64,000 nucleotides of DNA from Billgrantia lactosivorans (GTDB lineage: Bacteria > Pseudomonadota > Gammaproteobacteria > Pseudomonadales > Halomonadaceae): the NCBI RefSeq assembly GCF_003254665.1, contig NZ_QHGY01000001.1:1178001-1242000 (forward strand), written 5' to 3'. Below, one piece after another: positions 35,084-44,339 of this stretch; the first letter of the stretch is position 1, and each line of letters opens with the position of its first letter. The notes below the pieces were generated by a model. That model was given only the letters and a program-made list of their open reading frames with translations, did no database searches and was not told where the DNA came from. The position numbers were made by a program, and so were the translations under genes.

Positions 35084-35971
35084 ATGTCTCGACTCGCCCC
35101 CCATGTCACCCTGGGCCCGACCGACAGCTTACCCGCCACCGACCTGCCGGCCATCGGCCAGGGCACCTGGTACATGGGCGAGGGAAACGCCCCCCGCCGC
35201 GACGAGGTGCGTGCCCTGCAGCAGGGCCTGGAGCTGGGCTTGCGACTGATCGACACCGCCGAGATGTACGCCGACGGCGGCGCCGAGGAGGTGGTCGGCG
35301 AGGCGCTGGCAGGCCGCCGCGACCAGGCCTTCCTGGTCTCCAAGGTCTACCCCTGGAACGCCGGGCGCGACAGTGCCGTCGCCGCCTGCGAGCGCAGCCT
35401 GAAGCGGCTCGGCACCGACCATCTCGACCTCTACCTGCTGCACTGGCCCGGCAGCATTCCGCTCGAGGAGACGCTGGAGGCCTTCCAGCGGCTGCGCGAG
35501 CAGGGCAAGATCCGCCGCTTCGGCGTCTCCAACTTCGACGTGGAGGAGCTCGAGTCGCTGGCGGCGCTGCCGGGCGGCGACGCCTGCGCGGTGAACCAGG
35601 TGCTCTACCACCTGGGCTCGCGCGGCATCGAGCATGCCCTGCGCCCGCTGATGCGCCGCCTCGACATGCCGCTGATGGCCTACTCGCCGCTGGCCCAGGC
35701 CGGCCGGCTGCGCCAGGACCTGTTCGCGCATCCGGTGGTGCGCGACGTGGCCGACGGGCTCGGCATCTCCCCGGGGCAGCTGCTGCTGGCCTGGGCGATT
35801 CGCCCCGTCGAGGGCCGGCGCGAGGTCATCGCCATTCCCAAGGCGGTCCGTCCGGAGCACGTCGAACAGAACGCCGCGGCGCTGGCGGTGGAACTCGACG
35901 ACGACGCCCTGGCCCGGCTCGACGAGGCCTTTCCGTCTCCCGGCCGCAAGGTGCCGCTGGATATCGTCTAG
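35084..35971 (+). CDS. aldo/keto reductase
   Basis: A 295-residue AKR-superfamily (beta/alpha)8 barrel, NADPH-dependent. The catalytic tetrad is visible: Asp and Tyr in LIDTAEMYADGGAEE (about residues 50-64), Lys in LVSKVYPWN (near 85) and His in YLLHWPGS (near 119). The cofactor-binding IAIPKAVRPEHVEQN segment is near residue 250. The pattern is like YeaE/AKR5-type general aldehyde reductases. The stop codon shares the CTAG tetranucleotide with the stop of the convergent DUF1415 gene. Confidence 0.9.
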   Translation: MSRLAPHVTLGPTDSLPATDLPAIGQGTWYMGEGNAPRRDEVRALQQGLELGLRLIDTAEMYADGGAEEVVGEALAGRRDQAFLVSKVYPWNAGRDSAVAACERSLKRLGTDHLDLYLLHWPGSIPLEETLEAFQRLREQGKIRRFGVSNFDVEELESLAALPGGDACAVNQVLYHLGSRGIEHALRPLMRRLDMPLMAYSPLAQAGRLRQDLFAHPVVRDVADGLGISPGQLLLAWAIRPVEGRREVIAIPKAVRPEHVEQNAAALAVELDDDALARLDEAFPSPGRKVPLDIV

Positions 35972-36534
35972 TCGCTGTCCGCCGCCTGCGCGCGCAGCGC
36001 CGCCAGCTCGGCGGCCAGCGGCTCGGCGCCGAGCCGACGCATCGCCTCGATATTGCGCTCGGGAATCGCCTCGGGGTCGGGATAGTGCGCCAGGGCCCGC
36101 TCCAGACCCGCCTCGCGCAGCAGATGCAGCATCGGCCAGGGCGAGCGGTTGGTGAAGTTGCCCGGGTCGTCCGCTTCGCTGCCGTCGAAGCAGTAGTCGG
36201 GATGGAAGCTGGCCAGCTGGTAGGTTCCCTCGTAGCCCTGCTCGACCAACAGCGCCTCGGCCACGGCGAGGAAATCGAGATAGTCGTCGAAGTCCTCCAG
36301 GCCCGGGCGCCATACCAGCAGCGTGGTCTCGATGGCGGGCGTGGCGTCGAGCCGGCGACATTCGTCGATGAGCGCCTCGAGGGCGGGCTCCCATGACGTT
36401 GCCGCCACCTCGACGAAGCGGATGGCGTCGCGCGCCAGTTCGCGGCCGGCAAAGGGGCAGACGTCGCGGGCGACGACGAAGCGCTCGACCCAGGCACGGG
36501 TGGCGGCGCAGGCGGGCGTCAGGGAGTCAGGCAT
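35968..36534 (-). CDS. DUF1415 family protein
   Basis: A 188-residue protein matching DUF1415: VERFVVARDVCPFAGRELARDAIRFVE at the N terminus, a central ETTLLVWRPGLEDFDDYLDFLAVAEALL, and QLASFHPDYCFDGSEADDPGNFTNRSPWPMLHLLRE. Cysteines in VCPFA and DYCFDG are family-conserved. Function unknown. It precedes nfi on the same strand in the genome (nfi is upstream in coordinates of transcription), with about 57 bases between them, so the two may be co-transcribed. Confidence 0.87.
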   Translation of the reverse strand: MPDSLTPACAATRAWVERFVVARDVCPFAGRELARDAIRFVEVAATSWEPALEALIDECRRLDATPAIETTLLVWRPGLEDFDDYLDFLAVAEALLVEQGYEGTYQLASFHPDYCFDGSEADDPGNFTNRSPWPMLHLLREAGLERALAHYPDPEAIPERNIEAMRRLGAEPLAAELAALRAQAADSD

Positions 36535-36591
36535 TGGCAGGCTCGGAAGAGGGTGAGACGCCAGTATACCCGAGCCAGCCGCGGACCGGCG

Positions 36592-37293
36592 TCAATCCGC
36601 CGGTCGCGGCATCGGCCCGCGGCGCGAGGCCAGCCGGTCGGCCAGCCGGGTCGGCTCCGGCAGCTTGGTGCGGCCCAGGCACCGCACCACCCAGTCGAGC
36701 GAGGTCGCGAGGCTGATGCGGTGCCCCAGCGAGACGAACAGCGGCTTGACGCCCGCTCGCGTGCGCAGCACCGCACCGATCGTCTCGCCGCGGTGGCGCA
36801 GCGGGGTCCATTCGCCGCGCGTCTCGGGCACCGCGTCGTGCACCCCGCACAGCCGCGACTTGGCCACCCCGACGGTCGGCAGGTCGAGCCATAGCCCCAG
36901 GTGCGAAGCCACGCCGAGGCGCCGCGGGTGGGCGATGCCCTGGCCGTCGACCATCACCAGCTCGGGGCGCGTCGCAAGCTTGCCGAAGGCCGCCAGCGCC
37001 GCCGGAATCTCGCGGAAGGAGAGCAGTCCCGGGATATAGGGCATCCGCGTCGGTTCGCGATGCACGATCTGCTCCACGATCTCCAGCCCGGCGAGCGGGT
37101 CGCCGGGCCAGGCCAGCACCACCACGGCCGCCCGGGTGATCTCGCCCCCCTGTTCGAAGCCGATGTCGACCCCGGCGACATGACGCACCGGCGCCAGGCG
37201 GTCCTCGCGCTCGATACGACCGGCCAAGCGCTTCTGCAGCGCAATGGCCTGCTCCGGCGTCAGGTTCCAGTCGTGCAAGTTGGCGTCGGACAT
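36592..37293 (-). CDS. nfi: endonuclease V (deoxyinosine 3' endonuclease)
   Basis: A 233-residue Nfi protein that nicks DNA one phosphodiester away from hypoxanthine. The catalytic Asp is in VAGVDIGFE (near residue 42). The PYIPGLLSFREIPA block (near 85-98) holds the conserved Tyr and Glu, and LVMVDGQGIAHPRRLGVASHLG (near 112) holds the second Asp. Full length. It is divergent from sbcD, and together they form a small DNA-repair neighbourhood. Confidence 0.95.
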   Translation of the reverse strand: MSDANLHDWNLTPEQAIALQKRLAGRIEREDRLAPVRHVAGVDIGFEQGGEITRAAVVVLAWPGDPLAGLEIVEQIVHREPTRMPYIPGLLSFREIPAALAAFGKLATRPELVMVDGQGIAHPRRLGVASHLGLWLDLPTVGVAKSRLCGVHDAVPETRGEWTPLRHRGETIGAVLRTRAGVKPLFVSLGHRISLATSLDWVVRCLGRTKLPEPTRLADRLASRRGPMPRPAD

Positions 37294-37373
37294 CCCTGGC
37301 CTCCTGTTTCGTCCCTGAGTCTGGCGTAGACTATCGCCCAGCTTAGCCGCAAGCCACCGCCGCAGGGGACTCG

Positions 37374-38651
37374 ATGAAACTCCTCCACACCGCCGACTGG
37401 CACCTGGGCCAGACCTTCCACGGCCAGGAGCGCCACGCCGAACATCGTGCCTTCCTCGCCTGGCTGCTCGATACCCTCGTCGCCCGCGAGGCCGACGCCC
37501 TGCTGGTGGCCGGCGATGTCTTCGACGTGGTCAACCCGTCGCTGCAGGCGCAGGCCCTGCTCTACGACTTCATCGTCAGCGCCCACGAGCGCCTGCCGGC
37601 GCTCGACATCGTGCTGATCGCCGGCAACCACGACAGCGGCAACCGCATCGAGCTGCCGGCGCCGCTGATGCGCCGCCTGCGCGCCCACGCCCTGGGCCGG
37701 GTGCGCTGGCTGGACGACGGCACGCTCGACGTCGAGCGCCTGCTGCTGCCGCTTGCCGACGCCAGCGGCGAGACCCGCGCCTGGTGCCTGGCGCTGCCCT
37801 TCCTGCGCCCCGCCGAGGTCACCGGTATCGACCGTGCCCGGCCCGACGGCGAAGGAGCCGACAACCGCAACGACTACGTGGCCGGCATTTCCCGCGTCCA
37901 CGAGCAGCTGATCGCCGCCGCCCGCGCGCGCCGCCAACCCGGCCAGGCGCTGGTCGCCATGAGCCACGCCCACCTGCACGGCGCCGCCGTTTCCGAGGCC
38001 AGCGAGCGGCCCATCGTGATCGGCGGCGAGGAGGCGATCTCCGCCGGGCTCTTTCCCTCCGACATCGCCTACGTGGCGCTGGGTCACCTGCACCGCGCCC
38101 AGCAAGTGGGCGAGGCACGCATTCGCTACAGCGGCAGCCCCCTGCCGCTCGACTTCAGCGAAGTGAACTACCCCCACCAGGTCGTCGAAGCGGTACTGGA
38201 GGGCGAGACCCTCGCCGCGACGGAGGCGATAGCCGTGCCGCGACCGGTGGCCATGCATCGCATCGGCCCCGGGGAGCTCGAGAAGGTCTTGGCCGAGCTC
38301 ATGGCGCTGCCCGACGACCCGAGCCAGCCTAGGGAGCAGTGGCCCTGGCTGGAGGTGCGCGTCGAACTCACTGCCCCGGTGCCCGACCTGCGCGCCCGGG
38401 TGGAAGCGGCGCTGGGGGGCAAGGCCGTGCGCCTGCTGCGCCTGGAGCGGCGCCTGCCCCAGCGCGAGGGTGAAGGCTCGGTGGAGCGGGTCGACCTGGA
38501 ACAGCTGGGGCCGCGTCGGCTGTTCGAGCGCACCTGGGAAGGCCGCTGGGGCGAGCCGCCGGCCGCCGACGTGCTGGCCGACTTCGACCGGCTGCTGCAG
38601 GACCTGCTCGACGGCGACGACGAGGACGCCGCCGGGGAGGGACGTCCATGA
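37374..38651 (+). CDS. sbcD: exonuclease subunit SbcD
   Basis: A 425-residue calcineurin-like phosphoesterase, the nuclease subunit of SbcCD (Mre11 homologue). The metal-binding motifs are LLHTADWHLGQ (residues 3-13), LLVAGDVFDVVNP (near 43), LIAGNHDSGNR (near 82), MSHAHLHG (near 200) and YVALGHLHRAQ (near 233). Its stop overlaps the sbcC start by four bases (ATGA, 38648-38651), ensuring coupled translation of the two subunits. Confidence 0.96.
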   Translation: MKLLHTADWHLGQTFHGQERHAEHRAFLAWLLDTLVAREADALLVAGDVFDVVNPSLQAQALLYDFIVSAHERLPALDIVLIAGNHDSGNRIELPAPLMRRLRAHALGRVRWLDDGTLDVERLLLPLADASGETRAWCLALPFLRPAEVTGIDRARPDGEGADNRNDYVAGISRVHEQLIAAARARRQPGQALVAMSHAHLHGAAVSEASERPIVIGGEEAISAGLFPSDIAYVALGHLHRAQQVGEARIRYSGSPLPLDFSEVNYPHQVVEAVLEGETLAATEAIAVPRPVAMHRIGPGELEKVLAELMALPDDPSQPREQWPWLEVRVELTAPVPDLRARVEAALGGKAVRLLRLERRLPQREGEGSVERVDLEQLGPRRLFERTWEGRWGEPPAADVLADFDRLLQDLLDGDDEDAAGEGRP

Positions 38652-41600
38652 AGATCCTCGCCCTGCGCCTGGCCAACCTGGCCTCCCTGCCCGGCCCGCT
38701 GGAGCTCGACTTCACCGCGCCGCCGCTCGGCGATGCCGGCCTGTTCGCCATCACCGGCCCCACCGGCGCCGGCAAGAGTACCCTGCTCGACGCCCTGTGC
38801 CTGGCGCTCTACGGCAGCACCCCGCGGCTGCGCCAGGCCCCCGGTCGCGACGCCCCGCTGCCCGACGTGGAGGGCGAAACGGTGAGCACCGCCGACCCGC
38901 GTACCCTGCTGCGCCGGGGTACCGCCAGCGGCCATGCCGAGGTCGACTTCCTCGGCCGCGACGGCCGCCGCTACCGCGCCCGCTGGGCCGTGCGCCGCGC
39001 CCGCGAGAAAGCCGGCGGCCGCCTGCAGGCCGTCGAGCAGTCACTCATCGACCTCGACGACGAGCGCCTGCTCACCGCCCAGAAGCGCGAGTTCGACCGC
39101 CTGCTGCCGGAGCGCCTGGGGCTCACCTTCGACCAGTTCACCCGCGCCGTGCTGCTGGCCCAGAGCGAGTTCGCCGCCTTCCTCAAGGCCGACGACAACG
39201 AGCGCAGCGACCTGCTGGAACGCCTGACCGGCACCGCCGAGTACTCGCGGATCTCGATCGCCGCCTACCGCCGCGCCAGCGAGGCCCGGAAGCGCGTCGA
39301 TGCGCTCGAAACCCGGCTCGCCGACGACCTGCCCGCCGAGCCAGAGGCCCGCACCGAGCTGGAGCGTCAAGCCGAAGTGGCCGAGGGCGCACTGGCCGCT
39401 CTGCAACAGCAGGCCAAGCGCCTGGAGGCTTCCCGGCAGTGGCACATCGCCGATGAGCGGCTGCACCAGGCCTACACCGAGGGGCTTGGCCAGCGCCGCG
39501 CTGCCGAGGCGCACTGGCACGCGCTGGCCGAGTCCCGCGCCGACCGCGAGTGCCGCCGCCTGCTCGCCCCCCAGCGCCACCGCCTGCTGCGCCAGGCCGC
39601 CTTGCCGGGCGAGATCGCCACGCTGGAAGGGGCGCATCGCCGGACCCTGCAGGCCCTGGACCAGGCTCGGACCACCCAGCAGGCTGCCCAGCGCGAACGC
39701 GACCGGGCCGTGCGCGGGCTGACCGAGGCCAGCGAGGCCCGCCAGCAGGCCGAGCCCCTGCTACGCCAGGCGCGCGAGCAGGCCCAGGCACTGGCCACCC
39801 TCGAACGACAGCTGGCCGAATGCGAGACGCAGCAGCGCGACCTGGCCCAGCAGGCGCGACGGCTGGCCGAGCAGCGCCACGAAGCCGACACCAGGCAGCG
39901 CGAGAATCGGCGCCAGCATGAGCAGTGGCAGGCTACCCTGCGCCAGCTGATGGGCCACCACGAGCGGCTCGACGCCGCGCGCCAGGCCGCCCAGTTGGCC
40001 CACGACCAGGCCGCTCGCCGCCACCTCTCCCTGACCGAGCTGGAAAGCCGCTGGCACGAATCCCTGCGTGCCGAGCTGGCCCAGCGCCAGCTGAGCGAGC
40101 GCCTGGCCGCCGACGACAAGCGCCGAACCGAGCTGGCCGCCCTGGGCAAGGCCGCCCGTGACCGGCTCGACGAGCGCGAAGGTCACTACCGCACCCTGCA
40201 CGACTTCATCGAGCGCAGCCGAGCCGCCCGCAGCGAGAGCGTGGTGCGCCTGCGCGAAGGGCTGCGCGCGAGTGCCCCCTGCCCGGTCTGCGGCGGGCTG
40301 GAGCACCCCTACCGCCACCGGCCGCCCGCCACGCCCGAGGCGGCACAGCTCGCCGCCCAGCAGGCTCAGGAGCAGCAGCAGCTGAGCGAGGCCCGTCAGG
40401 GGTGGGAACAGGCCCAGCGGGAGCGCGACGCGCTCGAGGGCGAGTACCGTGCCGTCACGGCGACGATGACCCGCTGTCGCCAGGAACTGCTGGAGGTTGA
40501 AGCGCGCCTGGCCCAGGCCCGCCTGGCATTCGCCGAGCACCCGCTTGGCGGCGAGCTGGCCGCCATCGCTGCCGCCGAACGCGACGCCTGGCTCGCCCAC
40601 CAGCGCGAGCGCAGCGACACCGAACGAAGGCAGCAGGAGCAGACCCTGCAGGCCCTCGCCCGCGCCGAGACCGAGCTGGCCCCGCTCGCGGAAGCGCTGC
40701 GCCAGGGCGAACTCGGGCTCGCCCAGCTCGAGGCCAGGCGGGTCGCGCTCGACGAGGAGCTGAACCGACAGGCGGAACGGCTGCCGCCGCTGCGCCGGCA
40801 GCGTGACGCCATGGTCGACACGCTCAAGACCCTGCTCGGCGAGCACGCCTCGGCCGACGCCTGGCAGCAGGCGCTCGACGCCCGTCAGGACGCCGCCCGC
40901 CAGCAACGCGACCAGGCCATCGAACGCTGCCACCTGGCCGAACGGGAACAGGCGCGGCTCATCCAGCAGGCCAACCACGAGGCCGAGCGCATCGAGCTGC
41001 TCATTCAGGAGGGCGCCACGCTGGAGCGGGAGCTGGCCGAGTGGCGCCGGGCCCACCCGCCGCTGGACGACGCCACCCTGGCCCGGCTGCTGGCGCAGCC
41101 CGAGGCTGAAGCCGAACGCCAGGAGCGCGAACTGAATGAGGCCGACGAAGCGCGCCAGCGCACCGAGGCAAGCCTGGCCGAGCGTCGCCATGCCCTGCTC
41201 GAGCATCGCCGCGGACAGGCGCTGGCCAATGACGACAGCGACGATGCGTTACTGAGTGAAGACGTCGAAACGGAGATCGTCGGTCGTGGGGAAGCGCTCG
41301 TCGCCGAGCGGCAGGCCCTCGAGCCCAGGTTGGCGGCAGCCCAGCAACGGCGCGACGAGGCGATCCACGCCCTGCGCGACGACGACCGTCGCCGCGCGCG
41401 CCAGCAGGCGGGCCAGGCCGAACTGGAAGCGGCCCGCCGCGAACAGGTGCGCTGGGGACGCATCAGCGAGCTGATCGGCTCCGCCGACGGCAAGGCCTTC
41501 CGCCGCATCGCCCAGGCCTACAACCTGGATCAGCTGCTGGAGCACGCCAACGTCCACCTGGGCGGGCTCAGCCGACGCTATCGGCTGGCCCGGGGCGGCA

Positions 41601-41950
41601 GCGGACTCGGCCTGCTGGTGGTGGACCGCGACATGGGCGACGAGCGCCGCTCGGTACACTCGCTCTCCGGCGGCGAGACCTTCCTCGTCTCGCTGGCGCT
41701 GGCCCTGGGGCTCGCCTCCATGGCCTCGGGCGAGCTCGCCATCGAATCGCTGTTCATCGACGAAGGCTTCGGCAGCCTCGACCCGCAGTCGCTGGCGCTG
41801 GCCATGGAAGCGCTCGACGGCCTGCAGGCGCTGGGCCGACGCGTCGGCGTGATCTCCCACGTGCAGGAGATGCACGAGCGCATTCCGGTGCAGATCCAGG
41901 TGGAACCGCTGGGCAACGGCACCAGCCGCGCGAGGCTGGTCAGCCTTTGA
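38648..41950 (+). CDS. sbcC: SbcC ATPase subunit
   Basis: A 1100-residue SMC-like ATPase (Rad50 homologue). Walker A GPTGAGKSTLLDAL lies near residues 38-51. A very long Arg/Gln/Ala-rich coiled coil is interrupted by the zinc-hook CPVCGGLEHPY near 544. The ABC signature SLSGGETFLVSLALALG and the Walker B segment LFIDEGFGSLD are near residues 1006-1047. With SbcD it cleaves DNA hairpins and double-strand-break ends. Length is usual for the family. Confidence 0.96.
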   Translation: MKILALRLANLASLPGPLELDFTAPPLGDAGLFAITGPTGAGKSTLLDALCLALYGSTPRLRQAPGRDAPLPDVEGETVSTADPRTLLRRGTASGHAEVDFLGRDGRRYRARWAVRRAREKAGGRLQAVEQSLIDLDDERLLTAQKREFDRLLPERLGLTFDQFTRAVLLAQSEFAAFLKADDNERSDLLERLTGTAEYSRISIAAYRRASEARKRVDALETRLADDLPAEPEARTELERQAEVAEGALAALQQQAKRLEASRQWHIADERLHQAYTEGLGQRRAAEAHWHALAESRADRECRRLLAPQRHRLLRQAALPGEIATLEGAHRRTLQALDQARTTQQAAQRERDRAVRGLTEASEARQQAEPLLRQAREQAQALATLERQLAECETQQRDLAQQARRLAEQRHEADTRQRENRRQHEQWQATLRQLMGHHERLDAARQAAQLAHDQAARRHLSLTELESRWHESLRAELAQRQLSERLAADDKRRTELAALGKAARDRLDEREGHYRTLHDFIERSRAARSESVVRLREGLRASAPCPVCGGLEHPYRHRPPATPEAAQLAAQQAQEQQQLSEARQGWEQAQRERDALEGEYRAVTATMTRCRQELLEVEARLAQARLAFAEHPLGGELAAIAAAERDAWLAHQRERSDTERRQQEQTLQALARAETELAPLAEALRQGELGLAQLEARRVALDEELNRQAERLPPLRRQRDAMVDTLKTLLGEHASADAWQQALDARQDAARQQRDQAIERCHLAEREQARLIQQANHEAERIELLIQEGATLERELAEWRRAHPPLDDATLARLLAQPEAEAERQERELNEADEARQRTEASLAERRHALLEHRRGQALANDDSDDALLSEDVETEIVGRGEALVAERQALEPRLAAAQQRRDEAIHALRDDDRRRARQQAGQAELEAARREQVRWGRISELIGSADGKAFRRIAQAYNLDQLLEHANVHLGGLSRRYRLARGGSGLGLLVVDRDMGDERRSVHSLSGGETFLVSLALALGLASMASGELAIESLFIDEGFGSLDPQSLALAMEALDGLQALGRRVGVISHVQEMHERIPVQIQVEPLGNGTSRARLVSL

Positions 41951-42038
41951 CGTCTCGTCGCCCTTCACGGCCCATTGCGCCCGGCCTATCCCTTGCGTCA
42001 TCGTCTACAAGACAGCATTCCAAACGTGAGGGTCTCCC

Positions 42039-42407
42039 ATGAAGTACCTTTGCCTCGCCTATGAGGAAGAGCGAATATTCAGCGAAATGACGGAGGCCCA
42101 GTGGCATGAGCTACTACAGGAAACCCTGGATTATGTGGCCGACCTGCAGAGACGAGGCAAGCTGGTCCAGACCAACGCCCTGCAGAGCGCCACCAAGGCT
42201 CACACCCTGAGCGTTCGTGATGACAAACTCACCATGACCGATGGGCCCTTTGCCGAGACCAAGGAACAGCTAGGCGGCTTCTTCCTGATCGAGGTCGCAT
42301 CAGAAGAGGAAGCCTTGGAGATTGCTGCCGGCTGGCCGTCAGCGCGACTTGGCACCATCGAGGTGAGGCCCGTCGAGGAGGCATTGAGACCTGAAAGCCG
42401 CTACTGA
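42039..42407 (+). CDS. YCII-related (DGPF) domain protein
   Basis: A 122-residue protein that begins MKYLCLAYEEERIFSEMTEAQW and has the DGPFAETKEQLGGFFLIEV core typical of the DGPF/YCII family often paired with ECF sigma factors; none is adjacent here. Function unknown. Its base composition is visibly less GC-rich than the flanking sbcC gene, a mild hint of a different history. Confidence 0.85.
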   Translation: MKYLCLAYEEERIFSEMTEAQWHELLQETLDYVADLQRRGKLVQTNALQSATKAHTLSVRDDKLTMTDGPFAETKEQLGGFFLIEVASEEEALEIAAGWPSARLGTIEVRPVEEALRPESRY

Positions 42408-42598
42408 GCGGGTTATCCTCCTCCCCTAACTCGACGACAACCGGCATCGGCTCCACGCTTCGCACCGTTCAGCCAACCTGGCGGTCAGTGGGCTTTGTGG
42501 GACGGTTTCCCAGGCTCGCACCTCGATGGGTTTCGGCCTCTGCCGCCTGAGGAGGCTGTCAGCGCCATGAAGAAATGCCGTCACGGCTGCATGGCCTC

Positions 42599-42628
42599 AA
42601 AAGAGACGCCCGTTGCTGGGGCGTCTCT
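42599..42628 (-). terminator. intrinsic terminator of the tartrate dehydratase operon
   Basis: AGAGACGCCC (42602-42611) pairs with GGGCGTCTCT (42619-42628). On the minus strand the stem is followed by TTTT (AAAA at 42599-42602). It lies about 70 bases past the stop of the dehydratase gene. The rest of the 291-base gap 42408-42698 shows no gene. Confidence 0.85.
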
Positions 42629-42698
42629 GTCACATCACAGCTCTTCCCAGGCTTACGCCAGGTCGAAGCGGCCGGTATACAGCGCCTCTTTCCCCGCC

Positions 42699-43868
42699 TC
42701 AGAGCGACAGGTGCCTGTCGAACACGGCCATCAGCTCGCGCTTGTCCTCGAAGCCGATTCCCGGCATGGCGGGCAGCGCCACCTGCCCGTTCTCGACCGG
42801 GGTGGAATCGGCGAAGCCGCCGAAGGGGGCGAATACGCGCGGGTAGGATTCGTTGCCGCCCAGCTTGAGCCCGGCGGCGATCTGCAGGGCGAACTGGTGG
42901 CCGCCGTGGGGAATGCATCGCCTCGGCGACCAGCCATGCCGACGAAGCTCATCGAGCATGCGCAGGTACTCGACCAGGCCATAGCCGAGCACCGGGTCCA
43001 TCTGCAGGATGTCGCGGTCGGGCCGCATGCCGCCATAGCGCAGCAGATTGCGCACGTCATGATGCGAGAACAGGTTCTCGCCGGTGGCCATGGGGGCCGA
43101 GTAGTGTTCCCCGAGCTGCTGCTGCAGCGCGTAGTCGAGTGGATCGCCCGCCTCCTCGTACCAGCGCACGCCATAGGGGGCCAGCCCTTCGCCGAAGGCC
43201 AGCGCGGTTCGCAGGTCGAAGCGGCCGTTGGCGTCGACCGCCAGGCGCCCGGCCTCCCCCACCACCTCGATGGCCGCCTCGACCCGGGCCAGGTCCTCGG
43301 CCAGCGGCACGCCGCCGATCTTCATCTTGGTGCAGGTGTAGCCCATGCCCAGATAGTCGCGCATCTCCTCCTGCAGCGCGCTCGTCTGCTTGTCCGGGTA
43401 GTAGTAGCCCCCCGCGGCGTAGACCGCGACCCGCGGATCCGCGACACCGTCGCCGTAGCGTTCGGCCAGCAGCTCGGCCAGCGGGCGGTTCTCGACCTTG
43501 GCCACGATGTCCCACACCGCCATGTCGATGATGCCCACCGCCACGGAGCGCTCGCCGTGGCCGCCCGGCTTCTCGTTGGCCATCAGCACGTCCCACAGGC
43601 GAAAGGGGTCGAGATTGTCACCGCTGTCATCGAGCAGCGAGGCCGGGGCGGCCTCGCGCAGCCGCGGCAGGAAGCGCTCGCGCAGCAGCCCGCTCTGGGC
43701 GTAGCGGCCGTTGGAGTTGAAGCCGTAGCCGACCACCTGGCGGCCGTCGATCCTGGCGTCGGTATACAGCGCCAGGACGGAAACATCCATCCTGGCGAAG
43801 GAGATGTAGGCATTGGCAATGTCGGAGGCAATCGAAACCCTGGCCTCGCGTATGTCGGTGATTCTCAT
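42699..43868 (-). CDS. D(-)-tartrate dehydratase-like enolase-superfamily enzyme
   Basis: A 389-residue enolase-superfamily protein. Its length and block pattern match the characterised D-tartrate dehydratase of Bradyrhizobium: VVGYGFNSNGRYAQ, NEKPGGHGERSVAVG, YAAGGYYYPDK, KMKIGG with the catalytic KxK near residue 182, VDANGRFD with a metal-ligand Asp, MATGENLFSHHD, and RCIPHGGHQ with the catalytic His near 322. It should dehydrate D-tartrate to oxaloacetate. It is the last gene of the transporter operon, 15 bases after tctB. Confidence 0.88.
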   Translation of the reverse strand: MRITDIREARVSIASDIANAYISFARMDVSVLALYTDARIDGRQVVGYGFNSNGRYAQSGLLRERFLPRLREAAPASLLDDSGDNLDPFRLWDVLMANEKPGGHGERSVAVGIIDMAVWDIVAKVENRPLAELLAERYGDGVADPRVAVYAAGGYYYPDKQTSALQEEMRDYLGMGYTCTKMKIGGVPLAEDLARVEAAIEVVGEAGRLAVDANGRFDLRTALAFGEGLAPYGVRWYEEAGDPLDYALQQQLGEHYSAPMATGENLFSHHDVRNLLRYGGMRPDRDILQMDPVLGYGLVEYLRMLDELRRHGWSPRRCIPHGGHQFALQIAAGLKLGGNESYPRVFAPFGGFADSTPVENGQVALPAMPGIGFEDKRELMAVFDRHLSL

Positions 43869-43883
43869 GCTGGCTCCTGGCGG

Positions 43884-44339
43884 CTAGAACAACAGCCCGG
43901 TGGGCAGACGCACGTTCAGCACCTCCTTGAACGTGAAATAGAAGACGAGTACGAGGGCGAGGAGCGAAGGCGTCCACTTGAGCAGGCGAGTGCCCTCCAC
44001 CGGGCCGTCGACCCGCGCGAGGTACCACGTCAGCGCGTAGAAGGCAACCAGCGTGGCGACCAGGAAGCCGAGCTGCGCGATCGCCGCCCACCAGGCGAAG
44101 AAACCGATCATGACCACCAGCAGCCGCGTGGGACTGCCGGGGATCTCGACGCGGCGCTCGCCGGGCCGCACGAAGCCCTTCACCACCAGCGCCACGGAGA
44201 GCAGTGCCAGGATCACCAGGATGGCGCGGGGGAACATGATGGTCAGGCGGCCCATGTCGCCTCGCGGCAGCCACAGCACCGCGGCGAAGGCCAGGCCGAA
44301 CAGGCCGGCGGCGATGTCGGTGTTGAGGCGCACCATCAT
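43884..44339 (-). CDS. tctB: tripartite tricarboxylate transporter small membrane subunit (TctB)
   Basis: A 151-residue protein with four hydrophobic segments (about residues 10-25, 38-55, 74-105 and 122-140), the usual TctB topology. A much longer frame is open upstream to 45098, but that part is only a shadow of tctA. The start MMVRLNTDIAAGL at 44339 overlaps the tctA stop as ATGA. It forms the membrane complex with TctA and works with the periplasmic TctC protein. Confidence 0.9.
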   Translation of the reverse strand: MMVRLNTDIAAGLFGLAFAAVLWLPRGDMGRLTIMFPRAILVILALLSVALVVKGFVRPGERRVEIPGSPTRLLVVMIGFFAWWAAIAQLGFLVATLVAFYALTWYLARVDGPVEGTRLLKWTPSLLALVLVFYFTFKEVLNVRLPTGLLF

